Part shown: one piece after another, positions 9,301 through 18,612 of the stretch
Position numbering within the stretch: the stretch's first letter is position 1
Layout: each line of letters opens with the position of its first letter
DNA from: PGYR01 sp041675005
GTDB taxonomy: Bacteria; Bacteroidota; Ignavibacteria; Kapaibacteriales; UBA2268
Direction of reading: 5' to 3'
Assembly (NCBI GenBank): GCA_041675005.1
Contig: JBAYUQ010000015.1
Location: 7,279 to 71,278, forward strand
DNA: 64,000 bases
Made by a program: the position numbers and the translations under genes
Notes under the pieces: model-generated
Database searches by the model: none
What the model was told of the DNA's origin: nothing
What the model saw: only the letters and a program-made list of their open reading frames with translations

Positions 9301-12300
9301 CAAAGTATTATTTACATACATGTGTGTATTAGCACTACCAGAAGGAAGCATATTGAATGTAATGTCACCACCAGTAACATCTAGGTTATAGAATGACAAA
9401 CCGTCAGAATTTCCAACTCTGAAAGTCTTAGTATTAGTACCAGCTACGAGGAAATTACCTATTAAAGGTTTCCACAGACCATTTGAGTATTGTGAGAAAT
9501 TACCATATAATCTAAAATCTCTATTACCAGATTCATATATACCATTATCAACAATTATCGAGTCTCTTACTTTAATAGCAGGATTACCGATATTATTAGT
9601 TGTGAATACAGACTCAGAAGGGTCAGTCAAATCAACTCTAACAGAAGCAAGAGTATCAGGGAATCCTTTCCCAGAAACCATACTCGCATTAATAGCTTTG
9701 AAAATAATGTTAGCTACACCAAAAGATTTAGTATTTGTTTGGATAGCCCCTTGAGTTGAATTATCAGAAATACCACCAACATTACTATATGCAAGAACAC
9801 AATCATCATCAATTTGGAAAGAACTAGCTTTCAAACTACCTGTATTACCTAATACATATAACTCACCAGGATTGCCAAGATATTTTTCAACTATTACAGC
9901 TCTTACTGGGTCATGAGCAATACCATCAGGCATTGTTATACGTTTGTTATCACCTATTCTTACAATATCAGAAGTTAGATTAGGGAAACGAAGAGCTGCT
10001 GCACCACCATAACTATCAGTTGACCAATTACTAGCCAATCTCCAGTTACCACTAGCAATACTATAGAAAGTAATACCAGCTGGCTCACCTACTACAACAT
10101 CGCCATAGAAATTAACTTGTTTTGTTCTAATAGAAGTAGCTGTTTTATTAATTGCGTCTAGCTCAGTCCATGTACCAGTACCTGGAGGACAAGCCCCCGG
10201 AGGTGCAGGACAAGCAGGATCATACATAAACTGCTCAAAGAAGTTAGTATTAGCACTATTTCTAATGTCAGCAGGATTTAAGAAATCTAATTTTAATTCA
10301 TAAGTATTACCAGCACCTAATGCAAAACCATTAGTATTAACGTTCCAGTATTTTTGAACGTTGAGAGCAGTATTCATAACAGCTGGGTCTAAATCTGGGT
10401 GATCCTTACCGTAGTGAGCAACACCAATTAATCCAGCAGTATTACCATTATTCACAGTCTTGATAAGTGCAGGTCTGTAAGAATCTATTGTGTCTGAACC
10501 GACAGCATATAATCTTTCAGTTGCATTTGCTGTGAAATGTCTATAGAACCTACCATAAACGTGACCTTTACCGTTTCTAATAATAGCCGGATTAGTACCA
10601 CCAAGAGGACTAAGTTCTACGAACGAAGCGAATTGATTAGCACTTCCATCTATGAAAGCATTATTCCCAGCAGTGAATTCCAAGTTTCTATGAATTTGTA
10701 AATTCGAGTTACCAGTTCCAGAAAGTATTACTTTACCTGAGGGTTTGTCAATTGTTAAATTATGTAAGCTCATACCAGGAGCGTCATCATTCAAGATTGT
10801 TTGATTTCCTGTCCCATTAAGAGTAAGTAATCTGAAATCGGCTATATTACCATTTGAAGCATCAAATAAACCATAGTTAGTAATATCACCACTAACTGCA
10901 AGACTATTGGTTGAAACATCATATTCAGCATCATTATCTATTTCTAAGTTATTTTTAACCGATATTGTAGCACCAGTTTGTTTAGCTGTTATAGTACTAC
11001 CTACTACATGCAAGTCATAAATAGGGGTAGAGCCAATAATTTTGATTTCTGATCCACCTACGGATGAAGTCGAATCGCCTATTTGTACAACACCACCAGT
11101 AAATCCGGTACCTACAGTAGAATTTATTTTATAATCTGCATTAGCACCAGGAATAGCATTTGCTACTATAATACGACCAGAAGCCATGTCTAATTGAGAG
11201 CCGGCATTAACATTAAGTCCAATTAGTCCAATGTCAGTAGCACCTTTTTCTAATACCTTTAATTCAGAATTATTTTCTATATTAAGACGTACAGTTGCCC
11301 CTAGGAAATCACCATCGAATACACCAGCAACTGTCATCTTACCACCGTTTAAGTGGACTAATGTATTATCCTGGTAAATAAAGTTTTCATCAACTTGATC
11401 ACCGACTACAAATTCTCCACCGAATATCTCGATTGTATTATCTACATCTGTGTTAACTGTTTCATTAGAAATTAGTCGCCCATTAGTAACGACTATACCA
11501 GTAAACTGATCCATGTTAATACCAATACCATCATTACCAGCTACGAAATCGTAGTTATTGTAATGCTTCAGTATACCTGATTTCAGATTGAATCCATAAT
11601 CTAAGAATGTAGATGAAGCTGCTCCCAAAGAAGCTGAGTTGATGAATAGAGTATCACTCAATCCACCATCTTTACTAAGGTTTACTTCAGATAACCCACT
11701 CCAATCCCCAGTTCCTTCAATATAACTATCAGTAGAGCCATTAAAGTTTAGTACTACGAAATCATTAGAACTATTGTATAAATCTATACCTGCAGTATTT
11801 GCAGAAGTACCATTATTTATTAATCTTTCATATATAGATAATGTATCAACTTTACCTAATTGAGTAGCAGACTGTACTCGACCATCAGTATCTAAGAAAA
11901 GAGATCTTTGGATAGTCATGTGTTTGTCTAAAGGAGCAACAGCAAAGTTTAATATACCTCTACCAGCAGTTGATACACCATTGAAAGTACCACCGATAGT
12001 GATAGTATCAACAGTAACAGTATCAACATTAAAGGCAATAGTATGCCCATCAATAAATACCGTATCTGATTGCGAAAGCTCACCCGGTGAGTAAGATGAT
12101 GGTGGACCAGCGTGACCCACATTCGACCAATTTAATGGAACATCCCAATTACCAGTAATTCTAGAATAATAATTTCTACCTTTAAAGTAAGTACTAGATT
12201 CACCAGCAGTCCAATCACCTAAATAATATAAAGTATTAGTTGCTTTTATAGTATCTGGATAAGCGCTAGGAGTCGCACCTAAGTTCACTTCCCATTCATT

Positions 12301-15300
12301 TGATGGTCTGTATAAACCTGCATAATATCGTGGAGCATTTCCGTTAGTATCTTCTGGAATATTATAGAAGAACTTAAATTCAGAAGTACTCAAACTTGTT
12401 ATACTATCCGAAGCTACAGTCCAGTATTTGTTAATTATTAAATCATTTCTTCTAGCTGGATGTTTTGCATTGTTAAGTTGTACTGAAATCGCAGGGATAC
12501 CAGTATATGCACCATTGATAGTAATAAATCCGGGATTATAAAGAGTATCACTTCCAATAGGATAAGTAAATGATTGATTACCAGCTGCATTATTGAATTG
12601 CTTTTTAACAACTCCAGAAAGTGTAGGGGTTCCAGAAACTTTTATCATTCTGTTTAAACCAAATCCACCAGCACCAGATGTCAAAGTAGATGCATTTCCA
12701 AAAGTCAAAGTATCACTATCCATAACATGAATAAGTGATTGTGAAGTAACAGCAGTGTTACCCGCAAATGTAGTGTTAGTATTAATAAATACATCATTCG
12801 AATCTTTATTAATAGTAACAGCACCTAAAGTAACAGCATTATTACCACGTATTTTCTGATCTTTACCATCATAGAATGTTAAAGTAGAAGCACCTTGATT
12901 ATAAGGGTTCAAAGTATCAACTACTATATCACCTGCCAAAGTAATATTATTACCATTAGCATTTAGAACACCACTTGTAAATTTAAGTGAGTCAACTATA
13001 TTTAATGTAGTAGATGCATTAACCTGACTTGTAGGTCTAGGGCTATGGATAGTTAATGAACTAATAACACTAGGAACTAAATTACCCATATTCTGGGAAA
13101 TATTTGTGATAGGGTTTCTTACAACAATCGTATAATCTTCTGTTTCACCACTACTACTAGTACAAGGATTCGTGCTAGTACTATTAGATCTATATATAAC
13201 TCTCAACTGTGTAGATCCCTCAGGAGTATTAGCCGGCACAGTAAAGTTTACATTTGTTGTTGATGAGTTATTAGGGAAATTTTGATTAGCAATTGTTTCA
13301 TCCGTATCAGTCCAATCACCATCTCTGTTCCAATCAATAAATGCTCTTAAATATCTCGTATTAGAATTATCTTCTTTTTCTACTTCTAGCGTATAAGTTT
13401 GACCAGCAGTTAATTCAGCAACATAATCGTGGAATGACAGAATATTGATTAAACTATCACCCGTGTTATTATTCATTATAGTAGTTGCACCTTGACTAAC
13501 TGTTACTCGACGAATATATCTTGAATTGTCGCCCATATCGATTGTACAATAGTTATGATAATAAGGGAAACTTCTATTTGGATTATCTGGATTAATTCCC
13601 TCTGCTGTGTAAACTAAATTCACACTATCTTCGATAGCTCTCGCGTATCCTTTTAGATTACCCAATCCACGAACTGCAACTGGTGAAGTCTGACTCACAC
13701 CATCGGAAGATCCAATAATAATAGTTGCTCCTTTCTCAGCTTTAAAGGAGTTTCCTCTTAAATCAAATATATCTAAATCTATAATACCATTTGGCTTTAC
13801 TAATACATTTGGTCCAACTTTCGCTAAATATCTGAATGGAGTTCCAGTTTGAGTATATTCACCCATCCCAATAGAGGCATCAAGTGTAACTCTATGATTT
13901 GAGTCAATTAATACATTATCATATTGACGGATAGGGAATTTTCTAAAATTGATTGTAGGGGATATTGTATCAGCAACATTTATAGGGCTAAGGTGACTGA
14001 CAGTTGACCATGTATTGGCATCAGTCCAGTTACCAGATTGACGAGAATAAAACGTAATAAACTGAGCTTTACCATTTTGGTTACCTAAAACAAAATCACC
14101 TAAAAGTAACGCATTATTAGGTAATGTTTTAGTAGTTCCCCATGGTTTAGTAACATTATTAACATCAGTAAAGACATTTCCAGTTGTACCATTTCCAAAA
14201 GTATTAGCAAAACTTGGAGTCCTACTCATATCTCTCGTATCGGTACAATTTCCGCCAACGGAAGGCCAAATTGACTCCCAATCAGTTGTGTCTCTGGTTG
14301 CATCATCGAAATATTTATTAAAAGCAAAATCGGCACATTCGTAACTGTCTAATGCTTCCCAATCTTCAGAATTTCTATATTCACTTCTTATATCAAAATT
14401 TCTAGTACCTCTAACAAATGATGACCAAACTGGTTTTGACAATCTCCAATATCTGTGGACTATACGTCCAGGATAAACTGGCGGATTAGTTGTTGTTATT
14501 ATCTCATCGCCCATATAAGGATAATCACCAGTTACAGCATTCATTGCAAGAAAACCAGCCGTAGATCCTGTACCACCTCTCATATCTAAAAAGAAAGGAG
14601 AGTAATATAAAGTATCACCTACCTCAAAAGTTACCTCTGCTGCATCACCCGAAGGTATATTCTTGATTAATTCACCATTTATATGACCTTCACCTGTTCT
14701 GTTTACTGTACCACGTACAATAACATAATTTCCAGGTTTACGGGCATAAATTATACCTTTATTCGTACCTTGGAAATTTAATTGATCAACAATATCCAAT
14801 GGAGAATTATCTTCTAATATTAAATTTCTACTGCTTTTATTAAGTCTTACACTATACATTCTAAGTGAGTCAATTGCTTCATCATTTATATATTGAGTTG
14901 AATCGCCGCTGAACTCGATAATTGGAGCACCAGTATATGCAAATCCAACACCAGCTGCTCTTCGCAAATTACCTTGGATTGTAAATGATGTATTATAAGT
15001 GAAATCACCAGATTGCAGATATAAAGAATCTAATATTATTTTACTAGATTGATTGAACGTAAGTGAATTAGATGGCTTATTCATAATCAATCTGAAAGTA
15101 TTATCTGGTAAACCCGCACCAATAAATTGTGCAGAAGTACCTTTATATTCGAAAATACCTTTATTATGATTGTTATAATTGTAATTCATCGTACCCATTT
15201 GCACAGCGCCACTTACACCAGTAGTAGTTATACCTTGGAAATGTTCTATTTCCATTTTACCATATTGATTTAAACGAAATTCACCCGTACCTAATAAACT

Positions 15301-18300
15301 ATTGTTGGCTGTGAAGTTGATTATACCAGTTGAATCTATATTTACATATTTATTATTTGTTTTATTTGCCGCTAAAGTTATTCTTTTACTATCACCAATA
15401 TATACATTACCATCTAGAGTTGGCTCTATAGTAGTCGGAATACCACCAAATCTTTCTGTTGACCAGCTGGCAGGTGTTGACCAATTATTATTTGCGATAC
15501 TATAAAAACTATAATTCGTTGGTTCACCTGTTATAAATGTACCGAACTGTTTAGTCTTAAAGAATTTTATACTACTAGCTGTTCTACTACCAAAGTATGG
15601 GTTACCAATTCTTTGTGGGAATACCCAAGCAGAACCATTCCATAATCTAGCTTCGAAGAAATTAGGGTCTGCCCCATTTCTTAAATCATTTGTAGCTACG
15701 AAATTCAATTGAGCTGTATAAGTTCTATCTACTAGCAAGAAAGTTGAAGTAGTAGGTTTAGATATTGTCCATTGTCTTCTAACATTTTTAGGGTCAGACA
15801 TCAAGCTACTAGCAGGTAATAGTCCCGTAGTAATAGGAGAAGTTGTACCTGTTAGCGTATCAGCTTTCACAGCAATAAACCCTGCAGAACCAGCTATACT
15901 ATCCACAGTGAAATTCACTGGAGTATATGATGTAGCAGTCCCAACTTCATAAAGTGTAGTTGACGGACCAGTTGGTATTGTCTTCCATTGTGTACCATTT
16001 ATATGGCCTGGAGTTGCTCCGGGTCTTAAAACATTAGCTAGTGTTGTTACTCTTCTATTACCAGTAATTATATTACCAGTTTCTAACGTAACATCGCCAT
16101 TGATATTCAATCCACTTTCTGTAGTTGTACCTACAGCAGCTATATTAACACCATTCGGATTTCTAAGAATTAACTTATCAAACTCCTCATCTGCATTTGG
16201 TTTAGTAATAGTTTGAAGAGCGGTACCATTCAAATATAAGTTGGCGTTATTAGTTGTATAGTTACCTTTATAATTCAACCAATTACCAGACAAAGTAATA
16301 TTTGTGGCTTGATGAAGTAAAGTTGAACTAGAATCAATTCTTATATCATTTCTTATTTTTAACTCATCTAGCGGTCTAACAATCCCTTTACCAGTTATAA
16401 CTAAATTATAGAATGGATTTTGAGTTGTATCACGACTAGTTATATTAGTAGTAGAAGCAGTAATAGGCGAGTTCATCAATACAGAGTTTGTACCAGGTAC
16501 GAATATACTACCTGCATCTTGATTAATCCAATTCCCTTCAACCGAAAGGTTGAATCCATTTGAATTAAATGTTGCTTGGTTCCTGATAGTTACATTACCC
16601 TTCACTATATATAAAGGTGTTCCAACATCTTTCAGATTTTTGTTCCCAGTACTATCTAAGACCAAATTATGATAAATTAAATAATTCGCAGAATCGGCAG
16701 GACTATTCGGCTTAATTGGAATATACTGATTACCACCATTTTTATTAAAAACAACAGTAGAACCAGAAGTCAAAAATTTATATGTAGTTGAACTAAAATC
16801 AAGATTTGAGATTCTAAGTGAATCCGCTATTTTTATCTGTCCATTAGAAGGGAAAGTTATATTACCACTTCTATTACCAGAAAGCTCTAGTTTGTTATAT
16901 TGCAATACAGCGGGTGAAGTTATATTAGTAGGAACTGATGTAGCACCAGAGCCAAAGAAATTAATCAGACCTGCTGTAAAGTAAGGAGCAGAGTAATTAG
17001 TAGGAAAAGAGTTTCTTATTCTTAACTCCCCAGCACGCATAATCAAAGTACGATTAGCACTAGCTCCATTGATAGAGTAAGAACCAATATCAAATATACC
17101 ATCATTTATAACTAATGAATCTTTGATAGAAACGAAATCATTCATTTCTAAAATTCTAGAGGGAAGTGCCTTATTAAGTATTATTGTTCTAACTGATGCA
17201 GGTAAGCCATTACCAGAATATTGTAAAGCATCTGTACCTTCATAGACATAGAATACATTTTCAGACATATTCTTATTAGGAGATCTTAAGTTACCTTGAG
17301 TATCACCATTGTCTATACCTTGTGCACTTGTGATTCTTAATCTTGCATCATCTTTTACTATAATAGAATCGGCAGCCAAATAATTCTCACCAGTGAAAAC
17401 AACAGTAGAATTTTCTTCTATACTTAAAGTTGCAATTTTACTAGAATTTGCAACAACTGTAACTGTATTATCTTTTATTCTTGCTCTATCAGAAGGATTA
17501 GTAGGAATAGTAGTAGATGCAGCCCCACCGAAACCAAGTTTTGACCAAGTATTCGGGTCATTATAGTTACCATCGGCTCTACTATAATATGTAGCTATTG
17601 CAGCTTCTTCTATACCTGCAGTCCAATCACCTTTAATAGTGCTTACTTGTTCAGAGTAAATCAAATCTGCATTTATATCAACTACTTGATTAGAAGCACC
17701 TGGGTTTACAAACCATTGTGCTCCACCATCTGGATAAGGTGGAGAATACTGAAGTACTTGATAGTTACCTTCGTTAGTAGTGACTTCAGTATTATCATAT
17801 TTGAAAAGTAAATTTACACCTTGGCTCGATATAGTCAAATTGTTCTGATCAATCGCCCAATACTTTTTCAAAGCATTATTAGAAATCTGCAATGCAGGGT
17901 GCTCTGTTGTTACTGGCTTAACTTGCACATAAGCATTTGTACCAATTGTAACCTTTCCAGCAATTAATGTTACGTCGGCATAAGTATAAACGCTAGAGGG
18001 AGAACCATTAGTTGAAAGTGGGAATCTAAAATTATACGGAAGTGTGGCAGCACTAGCAATATTCTTTCTAAGGAATCCACTATTAATTCCTAATGAAGTG
18101 TATATACTTCTGTTTTTGGTAAAAGATGTAGCTAAAGCATTGTCTGTATAGATACTCCCTGTCTCACCAATAGTAAGAGTATCATCAGAAATATCAACTA
18201 ATGAGTTAGAAAGCAGTCTTAGATTATTTTCAATTAATACATCATCAGTAAGAAGTATATTACCAGCTGTCTTATTAACAGATACATTGTAGAATTTTGA

Positions 18301-18591
18301 TTCTGAGCTACCACCAATAGTTTGGTTAGCACCAGAGTTGAAGAGGGTGACACCACCATTAGGAGTCATTGTTCCGTTATTAGTCCAATTACCAGTTACT
18401 ATTATCGAATCACCAGTACTCTGAGTGAATTGAGAGCTAATACCTAGGAGTACATCTCCATTTACCTTTAACTTAGCGTTAGAGCTAATAAAAAGTGTAC
18501 CATTACCGCTTACGTTTAGTCCTGCTTGCGAATAAGCAGAGTAACTAAGTAGAGCTAGTATTGAAATAAATATTGTAAAGTTTTTAATCAT
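6361..18591 (-). CDS. Giant modular secreted surface protein (4,076 aa)
   Basis: One uninterrupted frame of 12.2 kb begins with a signal peptide (FTIFISILALLSYSAYSQ). The protein is beta-rich and repetitive. Seven modules start with the pattern Y-S-x3-(G/N)-x-W-x5-W, near residues 335, 1027, 1512, 2140, 2839, 3291 and 3757, spaced 450-700 residues apart. Most are preceded by a G-D-(W/F)-x3-(G/E) strand and followed by an I-x-D/G-x-(H/N/K)-x-I/V-T-L segment. Between modules, Y-W-x-I/V strands recur. A GEVED-type domain lies at about 1675-1825, with FIDWNRDGDWTDTDE and ending GETEDYTIVV. The C-terminus is GSVINN then KGILEIGQ, like the 742-aa neighbour. No Por-tail motif is seen. It is probably an adhesin or sheath/filament component; the function is inferred from size, export and modularity. 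Confidence 0.8.
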   Translation of the reverse strand: MIKNFTIFISILALLSYSAYSQAGLNVSGNGTLFISSNAKLKVNGDVLLGISSQFTQSTGDSIIVTGNWTNNGTMTPNGGVTLFNSGANQTIGGSSESKFYNVSVNKTAGNILLTDDVLIENNLRLLSNSLVDISDDTLTIGETGSIYTDNALATSFTKNRSIYTSLGINSGFLRKNIASAATLPYNFRFPLSTNGSPSSVYTYADVTLIAGKVTIGTNAYVQVKPVTTEHPALQISNNALKKYWAIDQNNLTISSQGVNLLFKYDNTEVTTNEGNYQVLQYSPPYPDGGAQWFVNPGASNQVVDINADLIYSEQVSTIKGDWTAGIEEAAIATYYSRADGNYNDPNTWSKLGFGGAASTTIPTNPSDRARIKDNTVTVVANSSKIATLSIEENSTVVFTGENYLAADSIIVKDDARLRITSAQGIDNGDTQGNLRSPNKNMSENVFYVYEGTDALQYSGNGLPASVRTIILNKALPSRILEMNDFVSIKDSLVINDGIFDIGSYSINGASANRTLIMRAGELRIRNSFPTNYSAPYFTAGLINFFGSGATSVPTNITSPAVLQYNKLELSGNRSGNITFPSNGQIKIADSLRISNLDFSSTTYKFLTSGSTVVFNKNGGNQYIPIKPNSPADSANYLIYHNLVLDSTGNKNLKDVGTPLYIVKGNVTIRNQATFNSNGFNLSVEGNWINQDAGSIFVPGTNSVLMNSPITASTTNITSRDTTQNPFYNLVITGKGIVRPLDELKIRNDIRIDSSSTLLHQATNITLSGNWLNYKGNYTTNNANLYLNGTALQTITKPNADEEFDKLILRNPNGVNIAAVGTTTESGLNINGDVTLETGNIITGNRRVTTLANVLRPGATPGHINGTQWKTIPTGPSTTLYEVGTATSYTPVNFTVDSIAGSAGFIAVKADTLTGTTSPITTGLLPASSLMSDPKNVRRQWTISKPTTSTFLLVDRTYTAQLNFVATNDLRNGADPNFFEARLWNGSAWVFPQRIGNPYFGSRTASSIKFFKTKQFGTFITGEPTNYSFYSIANNNWSTPASWSTERFGGIPTTIEPTLDGNVYIGDSKRITLAANKTNNKYVNIDSTGIINFTANNSLLGTGEFRLNQYGKMEIEHFQGITTTGVSGAVQMGTMNYNYNNHNKGIFEYKGTSAQFIGAGLPDNTFRLIMNKPSNSLTFNQSSKIILDSLYLQSGDFTYNTSFTIQGNLRRAAGVGFAYTGAPIIEFSGDSTQYINDEAIDSLRMYSVRLNKSSRNLILEDNSPLDIVDQLNFQGTNKGIIYARKPGNYVIVRGTVNRTGEGHINGELIKNIPSGDAAEVTFEVGDTLYYSPFFLDMRGGTGSTAGFLAMNAVTGDYPYMGDEIITTTNPPVYPGRIVHRYWRLSKPVWSSFVRGTRNFDIRSEYRNSEDWEALDSYECADFAFNKYFDDATRDTTDWESIWPSVGGNCTDTRDMSRTPSFANTFGNGTTGNVFTDVNNVTKPWGTTKTLPNNALLLGDFVLGNQNGKAQFITFYSRQSGNWTDANTWSTVSHLSPINVADTISPTINFRKFPIRQYDNVLIDSNHRVTLDASIGMGEYTQTGTPFRYLAKVGPNVLVKPNGIIDLDIFDLRGNSFKAEKGATIIIGSSDGVSQTSPVAVRGLGNLKGYARAIEDSVNLVYTAEGINPDNPNRSFPYYHNYCTIDMGDNSRYIRRVTVSQGATTIMNNNTGDSLINILSFHDYVAELTAGQTYTLEVEKEDNSNTRYLRAFIDWNRDGDWTDTDETIANQNFPNNSSTTNVNFTVPANTPEGSTQLRVIYRSNSTSTNPCTSSSGETEDYTIVVRNPITNISQNMGNLVPSVISSLTIHSPRPTSQVNASTTLNIVDSLKFTSGVLNANGNNITLAGDIVVDTLNPYNQGASTLTFYDGKDQKIRGNNAVTLGAVTINKDSNDVFINTNTTFAGNTAVTSQSLIHVMDSDTLTFGNASTLTSGAGGFGLNRMIKVSGTPTLSGVVKKQFNNAAGNQSFTYPIGSDTLYNPGFITINGAYTGIPAISVQLNNAKHPARRNDLIINKYWTVASDSITSLSTSEFKFFYNIPEDTNGNAPRYYAGLYRPSNEWEVNLGATPSAYPDTIKATNTLYYLGDWTAGESSTYFKGRNYYSRITGNWDVPLNWSNVGHAGPPSSYSPGELSQSDTVFIDGHTIAFNVDTVTVDTITIGGTFNGVSTAGRGILNFAVAPLDKHMTIQRSLFLDTDGRVQSATQLGKVDTLSIYERLINNGTSANTAGIDLYNSSNDFVVLNFNGSTDSYIEGTGDWSGLSEVNLSKDGGLSDTLFINSASLGAASSTFLDYGFNLKSGILKHYNNYDFVAGNDGIGINMDQFTGIVVTNGRLISNETVNTDVDNTIEIFGGEFVVGDQVDENFIYQDNTLVHLNGGKMTVAGVFDGDFLGATVRLNIENNSELKVLEKGATDIGLIGLNVNAGSQLDMASGRIIVANAIPGANADYKINSTVGTGFTGGVVQIGDSTSSVGGSEIKIIGSTPIYDLHVVGSTITAKQTGATISVKNNLEIDNDAEYDVSTNSLAVSGDITNYGLFDASNGNIADFRLLTLNGTGNQTILNDDAPGMSLHNLTIDKPSGKVILSGTGNSNLQIHRNLEFTAGNNAFIDGSANQFASFVELSPLGGTNPAIIRNGKGHVYGRFYRHFTANATERLYAVGSDTIDSYRPALIKTVNNGNTAGLIGVAHYGKDHPDLDPAVMNTALNVQKYWNVNTNGFALGAGNTYELKLDFLNPADIRNSANTNFFEQFMYDPACPAPPGACPPGTGTWTELDAINKTATSIRTKQVNFYGDVVVGEPAGITFYSIASGNWRLASNWSTDSYGGAAALRFPNLTSDIVRIGDNKRITMPDGIAHDPVRAVIVEKYLGNPGELYVLGNTGSLKASSFQIDDDCVLAYSNVGGISDNSTQGAIQTNTKSFGVANIIFKAINASMVSGKGFPDTLASVRVDLTDPSESVFTTNNIGNPAIKVRDSIIVDNGIYESGNRDFRLYGNFSQYSNGLWKPLIGNFLVAGTNTKTFRVGNSDGLSFYNLDVTGGDITFNMLPSGSANTHMYVNNTLNLLDTTLIKVRTDDRKVIVGNGATVSRTGTGYVDGTMQRYFASGIDSKQFAIGLNDIYTPVTVTTDNGAGGVAGGFDAIALEPVPVEPMWGNRLDPAKRIERFWKISKGDITVDLGARKFDTKFEFPATELAAIDDTKAVIRRETLQPATFPIWYQRQKTDLQWNTGNADVELSATSLLWEDFGNFYIGEKPQRIFYSNSNGPWTDNASWALDIGGTILPPGGTYPNNDPTEMEDIVFIDDSDIINLDTIPQVSALTIKDNSTFVIGLGKYVGGSDPTSTFDLTGGTIDNKSEFGIDSDDNISWTRFDNKTIDTDINFIFSGTTDQIFGNEFPTTIQSLTINNSGPPGDNTVAIGDNDYTITGDVVITDGDLRHSVDGNNLNLLGNLSTTEPLVLNEDINGNPICSDFTLQGSGASNQALNGPGTLTFCDLNMDRGAGAGIGLLNTPAIVTGAVNLLVGANVNPQIFELGTGGNLSVTNPNPNAITGGSDGPLRYIRTSKTGGSLCRTVTTNGTYTWPVGSVEGGNDLYAPATMTTDAIGADGDICLKTNVGSNANPLGAHNEVSSDASDYIARYWEINSATTTITGQFVFNYNDLDIRGTESDYDRTGKWSEPGEGTPGAWTTYNTGINLANNTFSTPASFNPADMLGDWTLAELIAFRRIFYSRMTGNWTNPNSWTANSTHIGPIFATGVYPNAVQDSVVVGGGNAGVNDHIITLDVAGTVAIGGVALGTSSTNTGTLMTGTNTITGDHFTMGELSTLGVGSADGITALGNATGNIQASVVRTFATAPLRSSFEYNGTTNQVTGNGLPLNVENIAVNNTGLVNNNTVTFQSNVIVEGNMRVQTGIADINTLTANSDGTGTMSIDANAKLSISGTNNLLTSVNNYATYVLDINSIVEFYGSAQTISNLPVNLVSGLGYCVLNNTGLKSVSAPLLIRKDLTIINNATLDNQVGVDALTVDGSVINNANIDNKGILEIGQ

Positions 18592-18612
18592 TCAGATATA
18601 GTATCTTTTTTA

